Notes: generated from the letters alone by a model not told the origin. A DNA stretch of 59,684 nucleotides from Rhodobacterales bacterium (GCA_003249215.1 QKJR01000025.1:1-59684), one strand, 5' to 3'; counted from the stretch's first letter, positions 41,841 through 51,004 are shown. Numbers and translations: made by a program.

Positions 41841-43040
41841 TTATTTCAGCAGCGCATCCATCGGCACCGGCTCCGAGATCGTCCATTCATCGACGATGCC
41901 CGGCTTGCCGTCCTTGACCTCGGCGATCAGGTAGCGCGCCTTGTTCTGATGGTGCAGCTCGGGGGTGAAGGTGCGCGGGCCAAAGAGCGTGGGCTCGCCG
42001 TCCATCTTCTCGAGTTCGCCCACCACCGCATCGGCGTCAATCGACCCGGCGCGCTCGACGGCCTTTGCCCAGACGTCGATCATCACGTAACCCGGATAGG
42101 TGTATTGCGTCGCCGGGTCGCCGCCGGTCTTTTCCTTGTAGAGCGCGTTGAACGCGATCACATCGGGGTTCGGATCGTCACCATAGACCGAGCCCTGCAC
42201 CGGCACGTAGAAGTTCGACAGATCCGGCACCGCCGAGAGCCAGTAGCTGCCATCCACCGACGAGCCATTCAAGATCATCGAATTGATCCCCGCCGCGCGG
42301 ATCTGCTTGATCGCCGACACCGCGCCCGGCATCATCGTGCAGAGCATGATCGCATCGGGCTCTTTCGGCAGCGCCTTGATGCGGCTGATCTGGGCCGCGA
42401 TCGAGGCGTCGTCGTTCTTGAACACGTCCTCACCGGCGAGTTTCGCATCGGCGAGCGTCGGCAGCATCCAGTCGAACCCGTCGCAGACGCCCTTGTTGTA
42501 GACGTAGGAGGTATCCAGCAGGCGATAGAAGTCGCGCGCCTCTTTCTTCTCATAGGCCCATTGCGCCATCGTCGCGCCCTGCACCGCGGCCAGAACCGAG
42601 GCCGAGAAGCTGTGCGGGCCGACGCCCTGCACGCCCGCCTTGATCGATTCCGCGCAAAGGAAGAACGACACCTTCCCCGAGCTTTCCGCGGTCAGCGCGG
42701 CCGGCGCGCCGAAGTCATAATCGCAGGACACGACAACCATGTCGGCGCCGGCGTCCAGAACGCTCAGCCCCGCCTTGGCGCCCTCGGCGCGGTCGGTCTT
42801 GGTGTCGGCGTTGACCACCTTGATTTGTTTTCCGAGCAGACCGCCCGCGGCGTTGATCTCGTCGATGCGGATCATCGCGGCGTCCTGCGCGGGCTTGTCA
42901 TAGGCTTCCATGAAGCCGGTCTCGGCGGTGGCGAAGCCCACGACGATATTGCCGTCGGCATCCTCGGCCATCGCGCCGGTCATCGGCGTGAGGGTGAGCG
43001 CGAGTGCGCTCAGGCCGGTCAAAAGTCGGGTGCGGATCAT
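41841..43040 (-). CDS. branched-chain amino acid/amide-type ABC binding protein
   Basis: The 399-residue protein has a signal peptide (MIRTRLLTGLSALALTLTPM, cleavage after AMA near 25). It carries the type-1 periplasmic fold of LivJ/AmiC-like binders: DEINAAGGLLGKQIKVVNADTKTD near 58, and SCDYDFGAPAAL. The start at 43040 follows AGGAG; upstream codons are not signal-like. It is the last gene of the Liv set. The ligand may be an amide, urea-like or lactam compound given the neighbouring carboxylase genes. Confidence 0.88.
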   Translation of the reverse strand: MIRTRLLTGLSALALTLTPMTGAMAEDADGNIVVGFATAETGFMEAYDKPAQDAAMIRIDEINAAGGLLGKQIKVVNADTKTDRAEGAKAGLSVLDAGADMVVVSCDYDFGAPAALTAESSGKVSFFLCAESIKAGVQGVGPHSFSASVLAAVQGATMAQWAYEKKEARDFYRLLDTSYVYNKGVCDGFDWMLPTLADAKLAGEDVFKNDDASIAAQISRIKALPKEPDAIMLCTMMPGAVSAIKQIRAAGINSMILNGSSVDGSYWLSAVPDLSNFYVPVQGSVYGDDPNPDVIAFNALYKEKTGGDPATQYTYPGYVMIDVWAKAVERAGSIDADAVVGELEKMDGEPTLFGPRTFTPELHHQNKARYLIAEVKDGKPGIVDEWTISEPVPMDALLK

Positions 43041-43080
43041 GGTGTTCTCCTGTTGGTCTGTTCTGGTTGGTTTTGGTTTG

Positions 43081-44166
43081 TCACGCGTCCCCGGCGGGGA
43101 CGTTTCGGGGTGCGGCGGAGGATTTCCCCCGCCCGGCGCCAAGCCACGCGGGCAAGGCGAATTCGCGGGCAAAGAGGCCCGAGGGACGGCGCGCGAGGAT
43201 GACGATCATCACCACGCCGAGCAGGATTTCCTGCAAGCCACCCGGGAGCGCGAAGGTGCTCTCGCCCACCGGCACGCCACGCTCGAGCCAGCGCAGGCCC
43301 TGAATGAGCAGCGAGAGCAGCACCACCCCCATCACCGCGCCCGTGAGCGTGCCGATGCCACCGACGACGAGCATCGAAAGCGTGATGAAGGTCAGGCCCA
43401 GATAGAAGGTGTCGGGCGTCACGACCCCGATCGAATGCGCCATCAGCGCCCCACCAAGCCCCATCACCGCGCCCGAGAGCGTGAAGGCCACGAGCCGCAC
43501 CTTGGGAATGTCGATCCCCGAGGCCAAGGCCGCCGTGGGCTCGTCACGCGCCGCGCGCAGCGCGAGGCCATGGCGCGAGATCGCATGGGCCCAGGCGATG
43601 AACACGGCCGCGATGGCGCCGATCAGATAGGGCCAGATCGTGCGCACGATCGGGATCCCCACCACCGAATTGGTGGCCGAGGTGACGCTTTCCCAGTTCG
43701 CATAGATCGTGTTGATCATTGCGAGCATGGCGAAGGTCGCGATACTCGCCGCGATGCCCGACAGCCGCATCAGGATCCGCCCGAAGATCAGCGCGAAGAC
43801 GCCCGCGAAGATCCCCGCCAGCACCGCACCCGGCCCATAGGGCAGTTGCAGCGCCTTCAGCCAGGCGGGCAGGCCGGGGAACGAGAGCTCCTTCATCATC
43901 GGCGGCATCGTCAGCCAAGCCGCGGCATAGGCGCCAAGGCAGGTGAAACCGATATGGCCGAAGCTGAGCACGCCCGAATTGCCGACGAAGATATAGAGCC
44001 CGGTGACGAGAATGACGCGGACGAAAATGTCGATCATCGTCTGGTTGAAGGGCCGCGAGCCATAGGCGACCGTGATCAGCGCCAGCACCACGAGCACGGC
44101 AGACAGGATCAGGGGCGTCGAAATGGTGCGCAGAGCCACGGATTTCACTTTGGGGAGGTTGGTCAT
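43081..44166 (-). CDS. livM: branched-chain-type ABC permease (LivM-like)
   Basis: The 361-residue membrane protein has about ten helices. The LivM motif NSGVLSFGHIGFTCLGAYAAAW is near 63-84. A DEPTAALASGIDIPKVRLVAFTLSGA loop follows. It pairs with LivH to form the channel. It lies 3 bases after the LivH-like gene end and 40 bases before the binding-protein gene. Confidence 0.92.
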   Translation of the reverse strand: MTNLPKVKSVALRTISTPLILSAVLVVLALITVAYGSRPFNQTMIDIFVRVILVTGLYIFVGNSGVLSFGHIGFTCLGAYAAAWLTMPPMMKELSFPGLPAWLKALQLPYGPGAVLAGIFAGVFALIFGRILMRLSGIAASIATFAMLAMINTIYANWESVTSATNSVVGIPIVRTIWPYLIGAIAAVFIAWAHAISRHGLALRAARDEPTAALASGIDIPKVRLVAFTLSGAVMGLGGALMAHSIGVVTPDTFYLGLTFITLSMLVVGGIGTLTGAVMGVVLLSLLIQGLRWLERGVPVGESTFALPGGLQEILLGVVMIVILARRPSGLFAREFALPAWLGAGRGKSSAAPRNVPAGDA

Positions 44167-44169
44167 GGC

Positions 44170-45075
44170 TCAGACCCTTTCCTTGGTGCCGCGCGCCGAG
44201 ATCAGGCCTTGCGGACGGAAGAGAAGCACGAGGATCACCGCCCCGTAGACGAAGGCATCGCGGAAGGGCCGCGCCTCGGGCGGCAGCACCGTCTGCATGA
44301 CGACCGAGGCCGCACCGAGCAGGAAGCCCGCGAGCACCGCCCCTTCGAGCGAGCCGAGGCCGCCGATCACGGTGGCGATGAAGGCCATCAGCATCACCGC
44401 GCCGCCCATCTGGATGTCGGCGGTGCCGGTCTGCGCGCCCAGAATGATCGAGATCGCCCCGGCCAAGGCGCCCGAGAGCGCGAAGGCCCCCATGATCACC
44501 CGGTTCGCCCGCACGCCCAGCATCCGCGCCATGGTGAAATTCTCGGCCGCGGCGCGCATCTCGAGCCCAAAGCGGGTTTTGCGCACGAAGACCGAGAGGG
44601 CAAAGAGCATGACGATGGTCGCGAGGATGGTGATGAGCTGCAAGAGCGGCATCCGCGCGCCGAGGATCTCGACCGGCTGGCTGAGCGCGGGCAAGAGCGA
44701 GATCGACTTCGGCCGGCTCGAGAACAGCATCAGCAGGAAATAGCGGATGACGAAGCCCAGCGCGAAGGAGGCGATCATCATCGTCGCAGGGCTTGCGTGA
44801 CGGAAGCGGCGGAAGACGACGATTTCCGAGAGCACCGAGAGCCCGGCCCCCACGGCGAGGATGAAGGGGATCAGCAGGAACCACGGCATCTGGCCCGCGA
44901 AGACGATGGCCACCGCATCGGTCGAGGGCCACAGCAGCGCGAAGACCGAAAAGGCGATGACGTCGCCATGGGCGAAGTTCACCAGCCGCATCACCCCGAA
45001 GATCAGCGCGATCCCCAGCGCGCCGAGCGCGTAGAGCGAGCCGAGGCTGAGCGCGTCGAACAATACCTGCAGCAT
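44170..45075 (-). CDS. livH: branched-chain-type ABC permease (LivH-like)
   Basis: The 301-residue protein has the LivH opening GSLYALGALGIALIFGVMRLVNFAHGD (12-38) and the cytoplasmic loop AENFTMARMLGVRANRVI near 176. GGLGSLEGAVLAGFLLG near 238 is also typical. Its start overlaps the LivF-like stop (TGATG), so translation is coupled. Confidence 0.93.
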   Translation of the reverse strand: MLQVLFDALSLGSLYALGALGIALIFGVMRLVNFAHGDVIAFSVFALLWPSTDAVAIVFAGQMPWFLLIPFILAVGAGLSVLSEIVVFRRFRHASPATMMIASFALGFVIRYFLLMLFSSRPKSISLLPALSQPVEILGARMPLLQLITILATIVMLFALSVFVRKTRFGLEMRAAAENFTMARMLGVRANRVIMGAFALSGALAGAISIILGAQTGTADIQMGGAVMLMAFIATVIGGLGSLEGAVLAGFLLGAASVVMQTVLPPEARPFRDAFVYGAVILVLLFRPQGLISARGTKERV

Positions 45076-45809
45076 CAGTGCTCTCCATATCCGAAATAGG
45101 CGGCCTGAAGGGCCTCGCTCTGGCCCATCGCGCCTGCGTCGCCATCGAGCAGGACCTGCCCGCCGCGCATCAGGATCATCCGGCCGCCGACCATCACCGC
45201 GCGGGTCGAGCTTTGTTCCACGATCAAGAGCGTCAGCTTGCGATGGGCGCGCAGCGCGATCAGCCGCTCATAGACCTGATCGGTGATATTGGGCGCGAGG
45301 CCGAGCGAGGGCTCGTCGATCGCGATCAGCCGCGGGTTGGTCATCAGCGCGCGGCCGATCACCAGCATCTGTTGCTGTCCGCCGGAGAGGAGCCCCGCCT
45401 GACCGTGGCGACGCTCCTTGAGGATCGGGAAGGTGTCATAGACCTCTTCGAGCGCACTCGCCGCGCGCGCCTTCCAGCCGCGTTCGCGCGAATGCATGCC
45501 GGTGCCGAGCATCAGGTTTTCCTCGATCGAGAGCGAGCCGAAGACGTCGCGCCCCTCGGGCACCATCGAGAGGCCCATCCGCGCGATCTCTTCGGGCGCG
45601 CGGCCGGTGATCTCGGTGCCGCCGAAGTCGATGCGGCCCCCGGCGGGCGGCGTCACCCCCGCAATCGCCCGCATCAGCGAGGATTTCCCCGCGCCGTTCG
45701 GGCCGGTGATGAACAGGATCTCGCCCTCGGCGAGGGTAAAGGCCACCTCGCGCACCGCGGTCAGGCGGCCATAGCGGATGGTGACGTCGGAAACGGCCAG
45801 AAGGCTCAT
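45075..45809 (-). CDS. livF: branched-chain-type ABC ATPase (LivF-like)
   Basis: The 244-residue ATPase has Walker A GPNGAGKSS at 36-44, the LivF motif GLSMVPEGRDVFGSLSIEENL near 84-104, signature LSGGQQQM near 142 and Walker B LIAIDEPSLGLAPN near 160. It overlaps LivG by ATGA and LivH by one base. The two ATPases should form a heterodimer. Confidence 0.93.
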   Translation of the reverse strand: MSLLAVSDVTIRYGRLTAVREVAFTLAEGEILFITGPNGAGKSSLMRAIAGVTPPAGGRIDFGGTEITGRAPEEIARMGLSMVPEGRDVFGSLSIEENLMLGTGMHSRERGWKARAASALEEVYDTFPILKERRHGQAGLLSGGQQQMLVIGRALMTNPRLIAIDEPSLGLAPNITDQVYERLIALRAHRKLTLLIVEQSSTRAVMVGGRMILMRGGQVLLDGDAGAMGQSEALQAAYFGYGEH

Positions 45810-46558
45810 TGCATCACCTCCAGAACCGGCAGGGTGCTGTCGGCGGCGGTGCCCATATAGGCGTGGCGCACGGTTTCGGAGGCGCGGATCTGTTCGGGCG
45901 GGCCGTCCTCGATCACGGCGCCCGAATCCAGCACGACGATATGGTCGCAGGTCTCGAGGACGAGGCCCACGTTGTGCTCGATCAGCAGCACGCCACAGTT
46001 CAGCTCACTCGCGATGCGGCGGATGAGGGCTGCGAGTTCCGCGGCCTCGGGGGCGCTCATGCCCGCGGCAGGCTCGTCGAGGAGGATGTAGCCCGGCCGC
46101 CCCATCAGCGCGCGGCCGATGGCGACGCGGCGTTCGTCGGTGTAGGGCAGCGTGCCCGCGATGCGGTCGGCCAAGGGCGCGATGCCCACCCAGTCGAGCA
46201 TCGCCTGCGCCTCGGCAATCGCCGCGCGGCGCGAGAGGCCAAGGCCCACGCCCGTCACCTCGAGATTGTCGATCACCGGCAGTTCGCGAAAGAGCCGCCC
46301 GCCCTGAAAGGTGCGCGCAATGCCCCGGCGGCGGACCTGATGCGGGGCAAGGCCCACGAGGCTTTCGCCATCGAGTTTCACCGCGCCCTCGGTCGGCGCC
46401 TGAAAGCCCGTGAGCACGTTGACCAAAGTCGTCTTGCCCGCACCGTTCGGGCCTATCAGCCCGGTGACATGGCCCGGCGTCACGCTCAGACGCACCTCGG
46501 AGAGCGCCTTGAGCCCGGCAAAGGCCACGGAAATGTTGTCAGCTTCGAGTTGGCTCAT
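45806..46558 (-). CDS. livG: branched-chain-type ABC ATPase (LivG-like) with altered signature
   Basis: The 250-residue ATPase has Walker A GPNGAGKTT at 36-44, the LivG element GIARTFQGGRLFRELPVIDNL near 79-99 and Walker B YILLDEPAAGMSAPE near 158. The usual signature region (LSYGEQRR in most LivG) reads LPYTDERRVAIGRAL here. Walker and H-loop (LLIEHNV) motifs are intact, so it is probably active, with one weakened composite site. It starts the Liv gene run. Confidence 0.9.
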   Translation of the reverse strand: MSQLEADNISVAFAGLKALSEVRLSVTPGHVTGLIGPNGAGKTTLVNVLTGFQAPTEGAVKLDGESLVGLAPHQVRRRGIARTFQGGRLFRELPVIDNLEVTGVGLGLSRRAAIAEAQAMLDWVGIAPLADRIAGTLPYTDERRVAIGRALMGRPGYILLDEPAAGMSAPEAAELAALIRRIASELNCGVLLIEHNVGLVLETCDHIVVLDSGAVIEDGPPEQIRASETVRHAYMGTAADSTLPVLEVMQ

Positions 46559-46598
46559 GCCGCCTTTCCATCCGTTCTCATGGCAAGGGGCGGCCGGT

Positions 46599-46620
46599 CC
46601 CGAAAGCGGCGGCTTTCGGG
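46599..46620. repeat. perfect 9-bp inverted repeat CCCGAAAGC-ggcg-GCTTTCGGG
   Basis: This stem-loop lies 41 bases upstream of the LivG-like start, in the 228-bp gap between the carboxylase genes and the Liv genes. It could be an RNA hairpin in the leader of the transporter genes or an operator. No known riboswitch was recognised. Confidence 0.5.
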
Positions 46621-46738
46621 TGGGGCTCGTCCCTCCCTGTGGTTCGGCGGCCTCTTTTCGGGCCGTCCGGGGGTTCAGAGTCGCGCGCGGGGCCGGGGCT
46701 GTCTTGTCTGCGACCGCGCCGGAACTTGACGCTCGGTG

Positions 46739-46779
46739 CGCCCCGGCCCCGGGGCGCGCGAGGCGCCCGGGCCGGGGCG
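46739..46779 (-). terminator. hairpin after the PxpC-like gene
   Basis: CGCCCCGGCCC (46739-46749) pairs perfectly with GGGCCGGGGCG (46769-46779) around a 19-base GC-rich loop. It lies just after the PxpC stop. No T-run follows, so it may only reduce read-through into the Liv genes. Confidence 0.5.
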
Positions 46780-46786
46780 GATGGGC

Positions 46787-47773
46787 TCAGGGCGCCAGAT
46801 GCGCCCGCGCGGCGGCGAAAAGCGCGCCATTGTCGGCCCGCGCGGCCAGCGCCTGATCGAGCGTGACCGGCACGAACTGCGCGGGGCGATGCGGCTGAAG
46901 CTGGGCGATCAGGTCCATATCGGCCGAGATCACCGCGCCGAGCATCATGTAGCCGCCGCCCGAGACCGCATCGCGGTGCAGCACGATCGGTTCGGTCCCC
47001 GAGGGCACCTGAATCGAGCCATAGGGATAACAGGCATCGACGATGTTCGAGGGGTCCGAGCCCGCGCCGAAGGGCTGCTCGCGCTCAACGAACTCGAGCG
47101 GCTGGCCGCCGCGGAAGCGGTAACCGATCCGGTCGGCCTCGGGCGCAACCTTCCAGACATCCTCGAAGAAGCGCGCACCCGCAGCCTCGGTGATCCGGTG
47201 CCAGTAGAGACCGGGCAGCATCCGGATCTCGATATCGGCGGGCTCCTGACGGCGCAAACCGGGCGGCAGCGTGCGGCCGGGCGTGCCGCTCCCCTGCCCC
47301 AGCGAATCTTGGCCCACCGGCAACTCGTCGCCCGCCTTGATCGCGCGGCCTTCGAAGCCGCCCAAAGCGCCTAGAACATAGGTCGAGCGCGAGCCGAGCA
47401 CGAGGGGCACGTCGATCCCGCCCGAGACCGCGATATAGGCCCGCGCGCCGCCCTTGAGGAAGCCAAAGCTCAGCCGGTCGCCCGCCTTGACCGGGAAACT
47501 CTCCCAGGTCGGCTGCTCGACGCCGTTCAGCTTCGGCGGCAGCTCGCCCCCGGTGACAGCGACGACCGCCGGGGCCGTGAATTCGAGTTCCGGCCCCATG
47601 AAGGTCGCCTCGAGGAGCGCCGCGCCCTCGGGGTTGCCCACGAGAAGGTTCGCCACCATCGTGGCAAACCGGTCCATGCCGCCGCCTTCGGGAAAGCCGA
47701 GGTGATAATAGCCCGGACGGCCGAGGTCCTGCACGGTGGTCGAGAGCCCGGGGGTGATGACCTTAATTGCCAT
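46787..47773 (-). CDS. pxpC: 5-oxoprolinase subunit C / biotin-dependent carboxyltransferase domain (KipA/AHS2)
   Basis: The 328-residue protein starts MAIKVITPGLSTTVQDLGRPG and contains VAVTGGELPP and GARAYIAVSGGIDVPLVLGSRST near 109-131, all typical of PxpC/KipA/AHS2. This domain is also the second half of the urea carboxylase carboxyltransferase. It overlaps PxpB by 11 bases. With AccC and AccB upstream it probably works as part of a biotin-dependent enzyme. Confidence 0.9.
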   Translation of the reverse strand: MAIKVITPGLSTTVQDLGRPGYYHLGFPEGGGMDRFATMVANLLVGNPEGAALLEATFMGPELEFTAPAVVAVTGGELPPKLNGVEQPTWESFPVKAGDRLSFGFLKGGARAYIAVSGGIDVPLVLGSRSTYVLGALGGFEGRAIKAGDELPVGQDSLGQGSGTPGRTLPPGLRRQEPADIEIRMLPGLYWHRITEAAGARFFEDVWKVAPEADRIGYRFRGGQPLEFVEREQPFGAGSDPSNIVDACYPYGSIQVPSGTEPIVLHRDAVSGGGYMMLGAVISADMDLIAQLQPHRPAQFVPVTLDQALAARADNGALFAAARAHLAP

Positions 47774-48638
47774 TGAGGGCCTCCATCAGACGGGCATTGG
47801 TGCCGGCCATGTCGCGGTTGAACTCGGTCAGGCTGAAGGAGCACGAACGGATCGCGGGCTCCCATTCGTTGGCCTCGATCGCCTCGAGCGTGGCATCGTA
47901 TTCGTCGCGCGTCTGGGGGCGGAACTTGACGATGTCGCCGGGTTTGAAGAGGCACATCTCCTCGGTCAGATAGCGCACCTTCTGGCTCGGGTCGTAGATC
48001 GGGGCGGGCGTCACGCCATACATCTGATAGCCCCCCGCGCCGCGCACCGAATAGATCGCGGCGAAGCAACCGCCGTGGCCGACGGTCAATTTCGGCGTGT
48101 CGGTCCGGGGGCGCAGGTATTTCGGCGCCTGGATCTGCTTCTTCTGCTCGACGAGCTGATAGAGGAACGGCAGCCCCGCAACGAAGCCCACCATCGACAC
48201 GAACCAGGGCTGACCGGCATGGGCCGCGATGAACTCCTCGATCGTGGCATAGCCGTTCACGCGGGCCGAATATTCCAGATCGGTGGAGTTCGGGTCCTGA
48301 TGGCGCTCGCGGAAGCGCATCTCGGTCTCATGGGTCCAGGGATCCTGGTAGTAGACCGGCAGTTCGATGATCCGCGTGGCCAGCGTCTGATCGGCGGTTG
48401 CGGCCTGCTCCTCGAAGCTTTTCAGCTCCTTGAGCATGTCGGTCGGGCTGATCTTGTCGGGGTCGAACTTGACCTGAAAGCTCGCGTTCGCGGGGCAGGT
48501 CTCGATCACGCCGGGGATCTGCGCCGCGCGCACCGCGTTGATCATCGAGAGGCCCGTGAAGAACGACTCGAGCGACATGGACTCGGAAACCTCACCGAAG
48601 ATGTGCTCGTCGCCGCCATGAGAGAAACGTATCGCCAT
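47763..48638 (-). CDS. pxpB: 5-oxoprolinase subunit B (KipI/AHS1 domain)
   Basis: The 291-residue protein has the AHS1 features: ELPVYYQDPW near 112, FIAAHAGQPWFVSMVGFVAGLPFL near 154-177 and GYQMYGVTPAPIYDP near 222. The N-terminal part (about 90 residues) is the KipI N-domain. PxpB/PxpC act with PxpA on 5-oxoproline in many bacteria, but AHS1-AHS2 also form the carboxyltransferase of urea carboxylase. AccC lies 11 bases upstream. Confidence 0.9.
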   Translation of the reverse strand: MAIRFSHGGDEHIFGEVSESMSLESFFTGLSMINAVRAAQIPGVIETCPANASFQVKFDPDKISPTDMLKELKSFEEQAATADQTLATRIIELPVYYQDPWTHETEMRFRERHQDPNSTDLEYSARVNGYATIEEFIAAHAGQPWFVSMVGFVAGLPFLYQLVEQKKQIQAPKYLRPRTDTPKLTVGHGGCFAAIYSVRGAGGYQMYGVTPAPIYDPSQKVRYLTEEMCLFKPGDIVKFRPQTRDEYDATLEAIEANEWEPAIRSCSFSLTEFNRDMAGTNARLMEALNGN

Positions 48639-48649
48639 CCCTGATCCTT

Positions 48650-50023
48650 TCAGCCTTGCGCACCGCCGAGGCGGCTCGCGTTTTCGGTTAGCCAGCCCTC
48701 GAGCCAGCGGGTATGCACCGCGCCCGCGCGCACCGTCTCGTCGGCGGCCAGCGCAAGGAAGAGCGGCTTCGTGGTCTTCATCCCCTCGATCGAGAGTTCG
48801 CTCAGCGCGCGCGTCAGCCGCGTGATCGCCGCCTCGCGGGTCTCGGCGTGGACGATGAGCTTGGCGAGAAGCGAGTCATAGAAGGGCGGCACCTGATAGC
48901 CCGGGTAGAGCATGGAATCGAAGCGCACGCCGGGCCCGCCGGGCAGACGCAGATCGCCGACCTTGCCCGGGAAGGGTGCGAAGTCGCGCGCGGGGTCCTC
49001 GGCGTTGATCCGCACCTCGATCGCATGGCCGCGCGGGGTGATGTCGCGCTGTTTCAGGCGCAGAGGCTCGCCGCCCGCGATCCGCAGCCCCTCGGCCACG
49101 AGGTCGACCCCGGTGATCATCTCTGTCACCGGATGCTCGACCTGAATGCGGGTGTTCATCTCGATGAAATAGAACTGGTCGGCTTCGTCGTCGTAGAGAT
49201 ATTCGACCGTGCCCGCGCCGGAATAGCCGACGGCCCGCGCCAGCGCCACGGCCGAGGCACAGAGCCGGTCGCGCAAGGATTCGGAAAGCGCCGCCGAGGG
49301 CGCCTCTTCCCAGACCTTCTGGCGGCGGCGCTGCAGTGAGCATTCGCGCTCGCACAGGTGAATGGCGTCGCTGCCGTCGCCCAGCACCTGCACCTCGATA
49401 TGGCGCGCGCGGCCGACGACCTTCTCCATATAGAGCCCGCCGTCGCCGAAGGCCGCGAGCGCCTCGGCCTCGGCCTGCGGGAAGGCCTGTTCGAACTCGG
49501 TCAGGTTGGTGGCGATGCGGATGCCCCGCCCGCCACCACCGGCCGCGGCCTTGATCATCACCGGGAAGCCCGTGTCGATCAGGATGTGGCGCGCCTCTTC
49601 GATACCGGCCACACGACCGGCCGAACCCGGCACCACCGGCACCCCGGCGGCATGGGCCGCGGAGCGCGCCGAGACCTTGTCGCCCATCAGCCGGATCGCA
49701 TCGCCCGAGGGGCCGACGAAGATCAGACCCGCGGCCGCGACCGCATCGGCAAACTCGGCATTCTCGGCAAGGAAGCCATAGCCCGGATGGATCGCATCCG
49801 CCCCGGTCGCCTCGGCCGCAGCGAGAATGGCCGCCATGTTCAGATAGGATTTCTTCGCGGCCGGCGGGCCGATATTGACCGCCTCATCGGCGATCTGGAC
49901 GTGAAGAGAGTCCGCATCGGCGGCCGAATGCACCGCCACCGTCGCAATCCCGAGGTCGCGGGCCGCGCGGATGATCCGCACGGCAATCTCGCCCCGGTTT
50001 GCGACCAGAAGTTTCTTGAGCAT
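48650..50023 (-). CDS. accC: biotin carboxylase (AccC-like)
   Basis: The 457-residue ATP-grasp enzyme starts LKKLLVANRGEIAVRIIRAA and has GYGFLAENAEFA near 81, the Gly-rich AAAGGGGRGI (159-168) and the bicarbonate/biotin region FIEMNTRIQVEHPVTE near 286. It ATP-dependently carboxylates biotin on the small carrier encoded next door. The presence of PxpA, B and C in the same operon suggests a dedicated carboxylase rather than the housekeeping acetyl-CoA carboxylase. Confidence 0.92.
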   Translation of the reverse strand: MLKKLLVANRGEIAVRIIRAARDLGIATVAVHSAADADSLHVQIADEAVNIGPPAAKKSYLNMAAILAAAEATGADAIHPGYGFLAENAEFADAVAAAGLIFVGPSGDAIRLMGDKVSARSAAHAAGVPVVPGSAGRVAGIEEARHILIDTGFPVMIKAAAGGGGRGIRIATNLTEFEQAFPQAEAEALAAFGDGGLYMEKVVGRARHIEVQVLGDGSDAIHLCERECSLQRRRQKVWEEAPSAALSESLRDRLCASAVALARAVGYSGAGTVEYLYDDEADQFYFIEMNTRIQVEHPVTEMITGVDLVAEGLRIAGGEPLRLKQRDITPRGHAIEVRINAEDPARDFAPFPGKVGDLRLPGGPGVRFDSMLYPGYQVPPFYDSLLAKLIVHAETREAAITRLTRALSELSIEGMKTTKPLFLALAADETVRAGAVHTRWLEGWLTENASRLGGAQG

Positions 50024-50256
50024 CAGTCGAGGTCCGCCAGAGGGGCGCCGGCCATCACCGGCTCTTCGTTGTCGACACTGAAGCGGATGTTGGTGCCCGC
50101 GACCTCCGAGGTGACCTCGTGGAAGGATTTCATCACCTCGATCAGGCCGATCACGTCGCCCACGGCGACGGCATCGCCATCAGCCTTGTAGGGCGGCTTG
50201 TCGGGCGACGGCGCGCGGTAGAAGGTTCCGGGCAGCGGCGAGAGGATCTGGGCCAT
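50023..50256 (-). CDS. accB: short biotin carboxyl carrier protein
   Basis: The 77-residue protein is essentially one biotinyl domain. It starts ILSPLPGTFYRAPSPD and has the biotinylation site EVMKS with Lys43. It lacks the long N-terminal linker of housekeeping AccB (about 150 residues). The stop overlaps the AccC start (TGATG). It should shuttle carboxybiotin between AccC and the PxpB-PxpC domains. Confidence 0.92.
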   Translation of the reverse strand: MAQILSPLPGTFYRAPSPDKPPYKADGDAVAVGDVIGLIEVMKSFHEVTSEVAGTNIRFSVDNEEPVMAGAPLADLD

Positions 50257-50278
50257 GGTCGGTTTCCTTTCAGATCGG

Positions 50279-51004
50279 TCAGACGGTTTCGGGGGCGATC
50301 GCGGCGCGCACGGCCTCGGCGATCTCGATGGCGTTGGGCGTGTCGGAATGCACGCAGATGGTCTCGACGCGGGTCGGGAAATGGGTGCCGTCGATCGCGG
50401 TGCCCACCCCCTCGCGCACCGCGCGCAGGCAACGCTCGGCCATCAGGCGCGCGTCCTTGGCGTCATGCTCGCGCGTCACGATCAGCCCGCCGCCCGGCGT
50501 ATAGTCGAGGTCACAGTAATATTCCGGCACGAATTTGTGCCCGCGCTCGGTATAGATGCGCTCGTGCAGGGAGCCGGTCATGCCGAACAGCGGCACCTGA
50601 TAGATGTCGGCCACGTCGCAGACCGCATGCGCGATATCCTCGATCCGCGCCGCCATGCCGTAAAGGCTGCCATGCGGCTTGATGTGATTGAGCTCCATCC
50701 CCTCGGCGCGCAGGAAACCGGCCAGCGCACCGACCTGATAGAGGATGCAATTGGCCATTTCCTCGCGACCCATCTTCATCTCGCGCCGCCCGAAGCCCTG
50801 CAGATCGGGCAGCGAGGGATGCGCGCCGACGCGCACCCCGTGGGCCTTGGCCAGCCGCACGGTATTGCGCATGTGATCGGGGTCGGACCCATGAAAACCA
50901 CAGGCGACATTGGCCACGTCGATGAGCGGCATCATGCCCTCGTCATCGCCCATCCGATAGAGGCCGAAGCCCTCGCCCATGTCGCAATTCAAGCTCACTT
51001 GCAT
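50279..51004 (-). CDS. pxpA: 5-oxoprolinase subunit A (LamB/YcsF family)
   Basis: The 241-residue protein has the family opening SLNCDMGEGFGLYRMGDD (4-21), VANVACGFHGSDP near 30-42, GAHPSLPDLQGFGRR near 60-74 and HIKPHGSLYG near 107. PxpA forms 5-oxoprolinase with PxpB and PxpC, cleaving 5-oxoproline to glutamate with ATP. In this operon it is the first gene, followed by AccB and AccC. It is divergent from a LysR gene. Confidence 0.92.
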   Translation of the reverse strand: MQVSLNCDMGEGFGLYRMGDDEGMMPLIDVANVACGFHGSDPDHMRNTVRLAKAHGVRVGAHPSLPDLQGFGRREMKMGREEMANCILYQVGALAGFLRAEGMELNHIKPHGSLYGMAARIEDIAHAVCDVADIYQVPLFGMTGSLHERIYTERGHKFVPEYYCDLDYTPGGGLIVTREHDAKDARLMAERCLRAVREGVGTAIDGTHFPTRVETICVHSDTPNAIEIAEAVRAAIAPETV

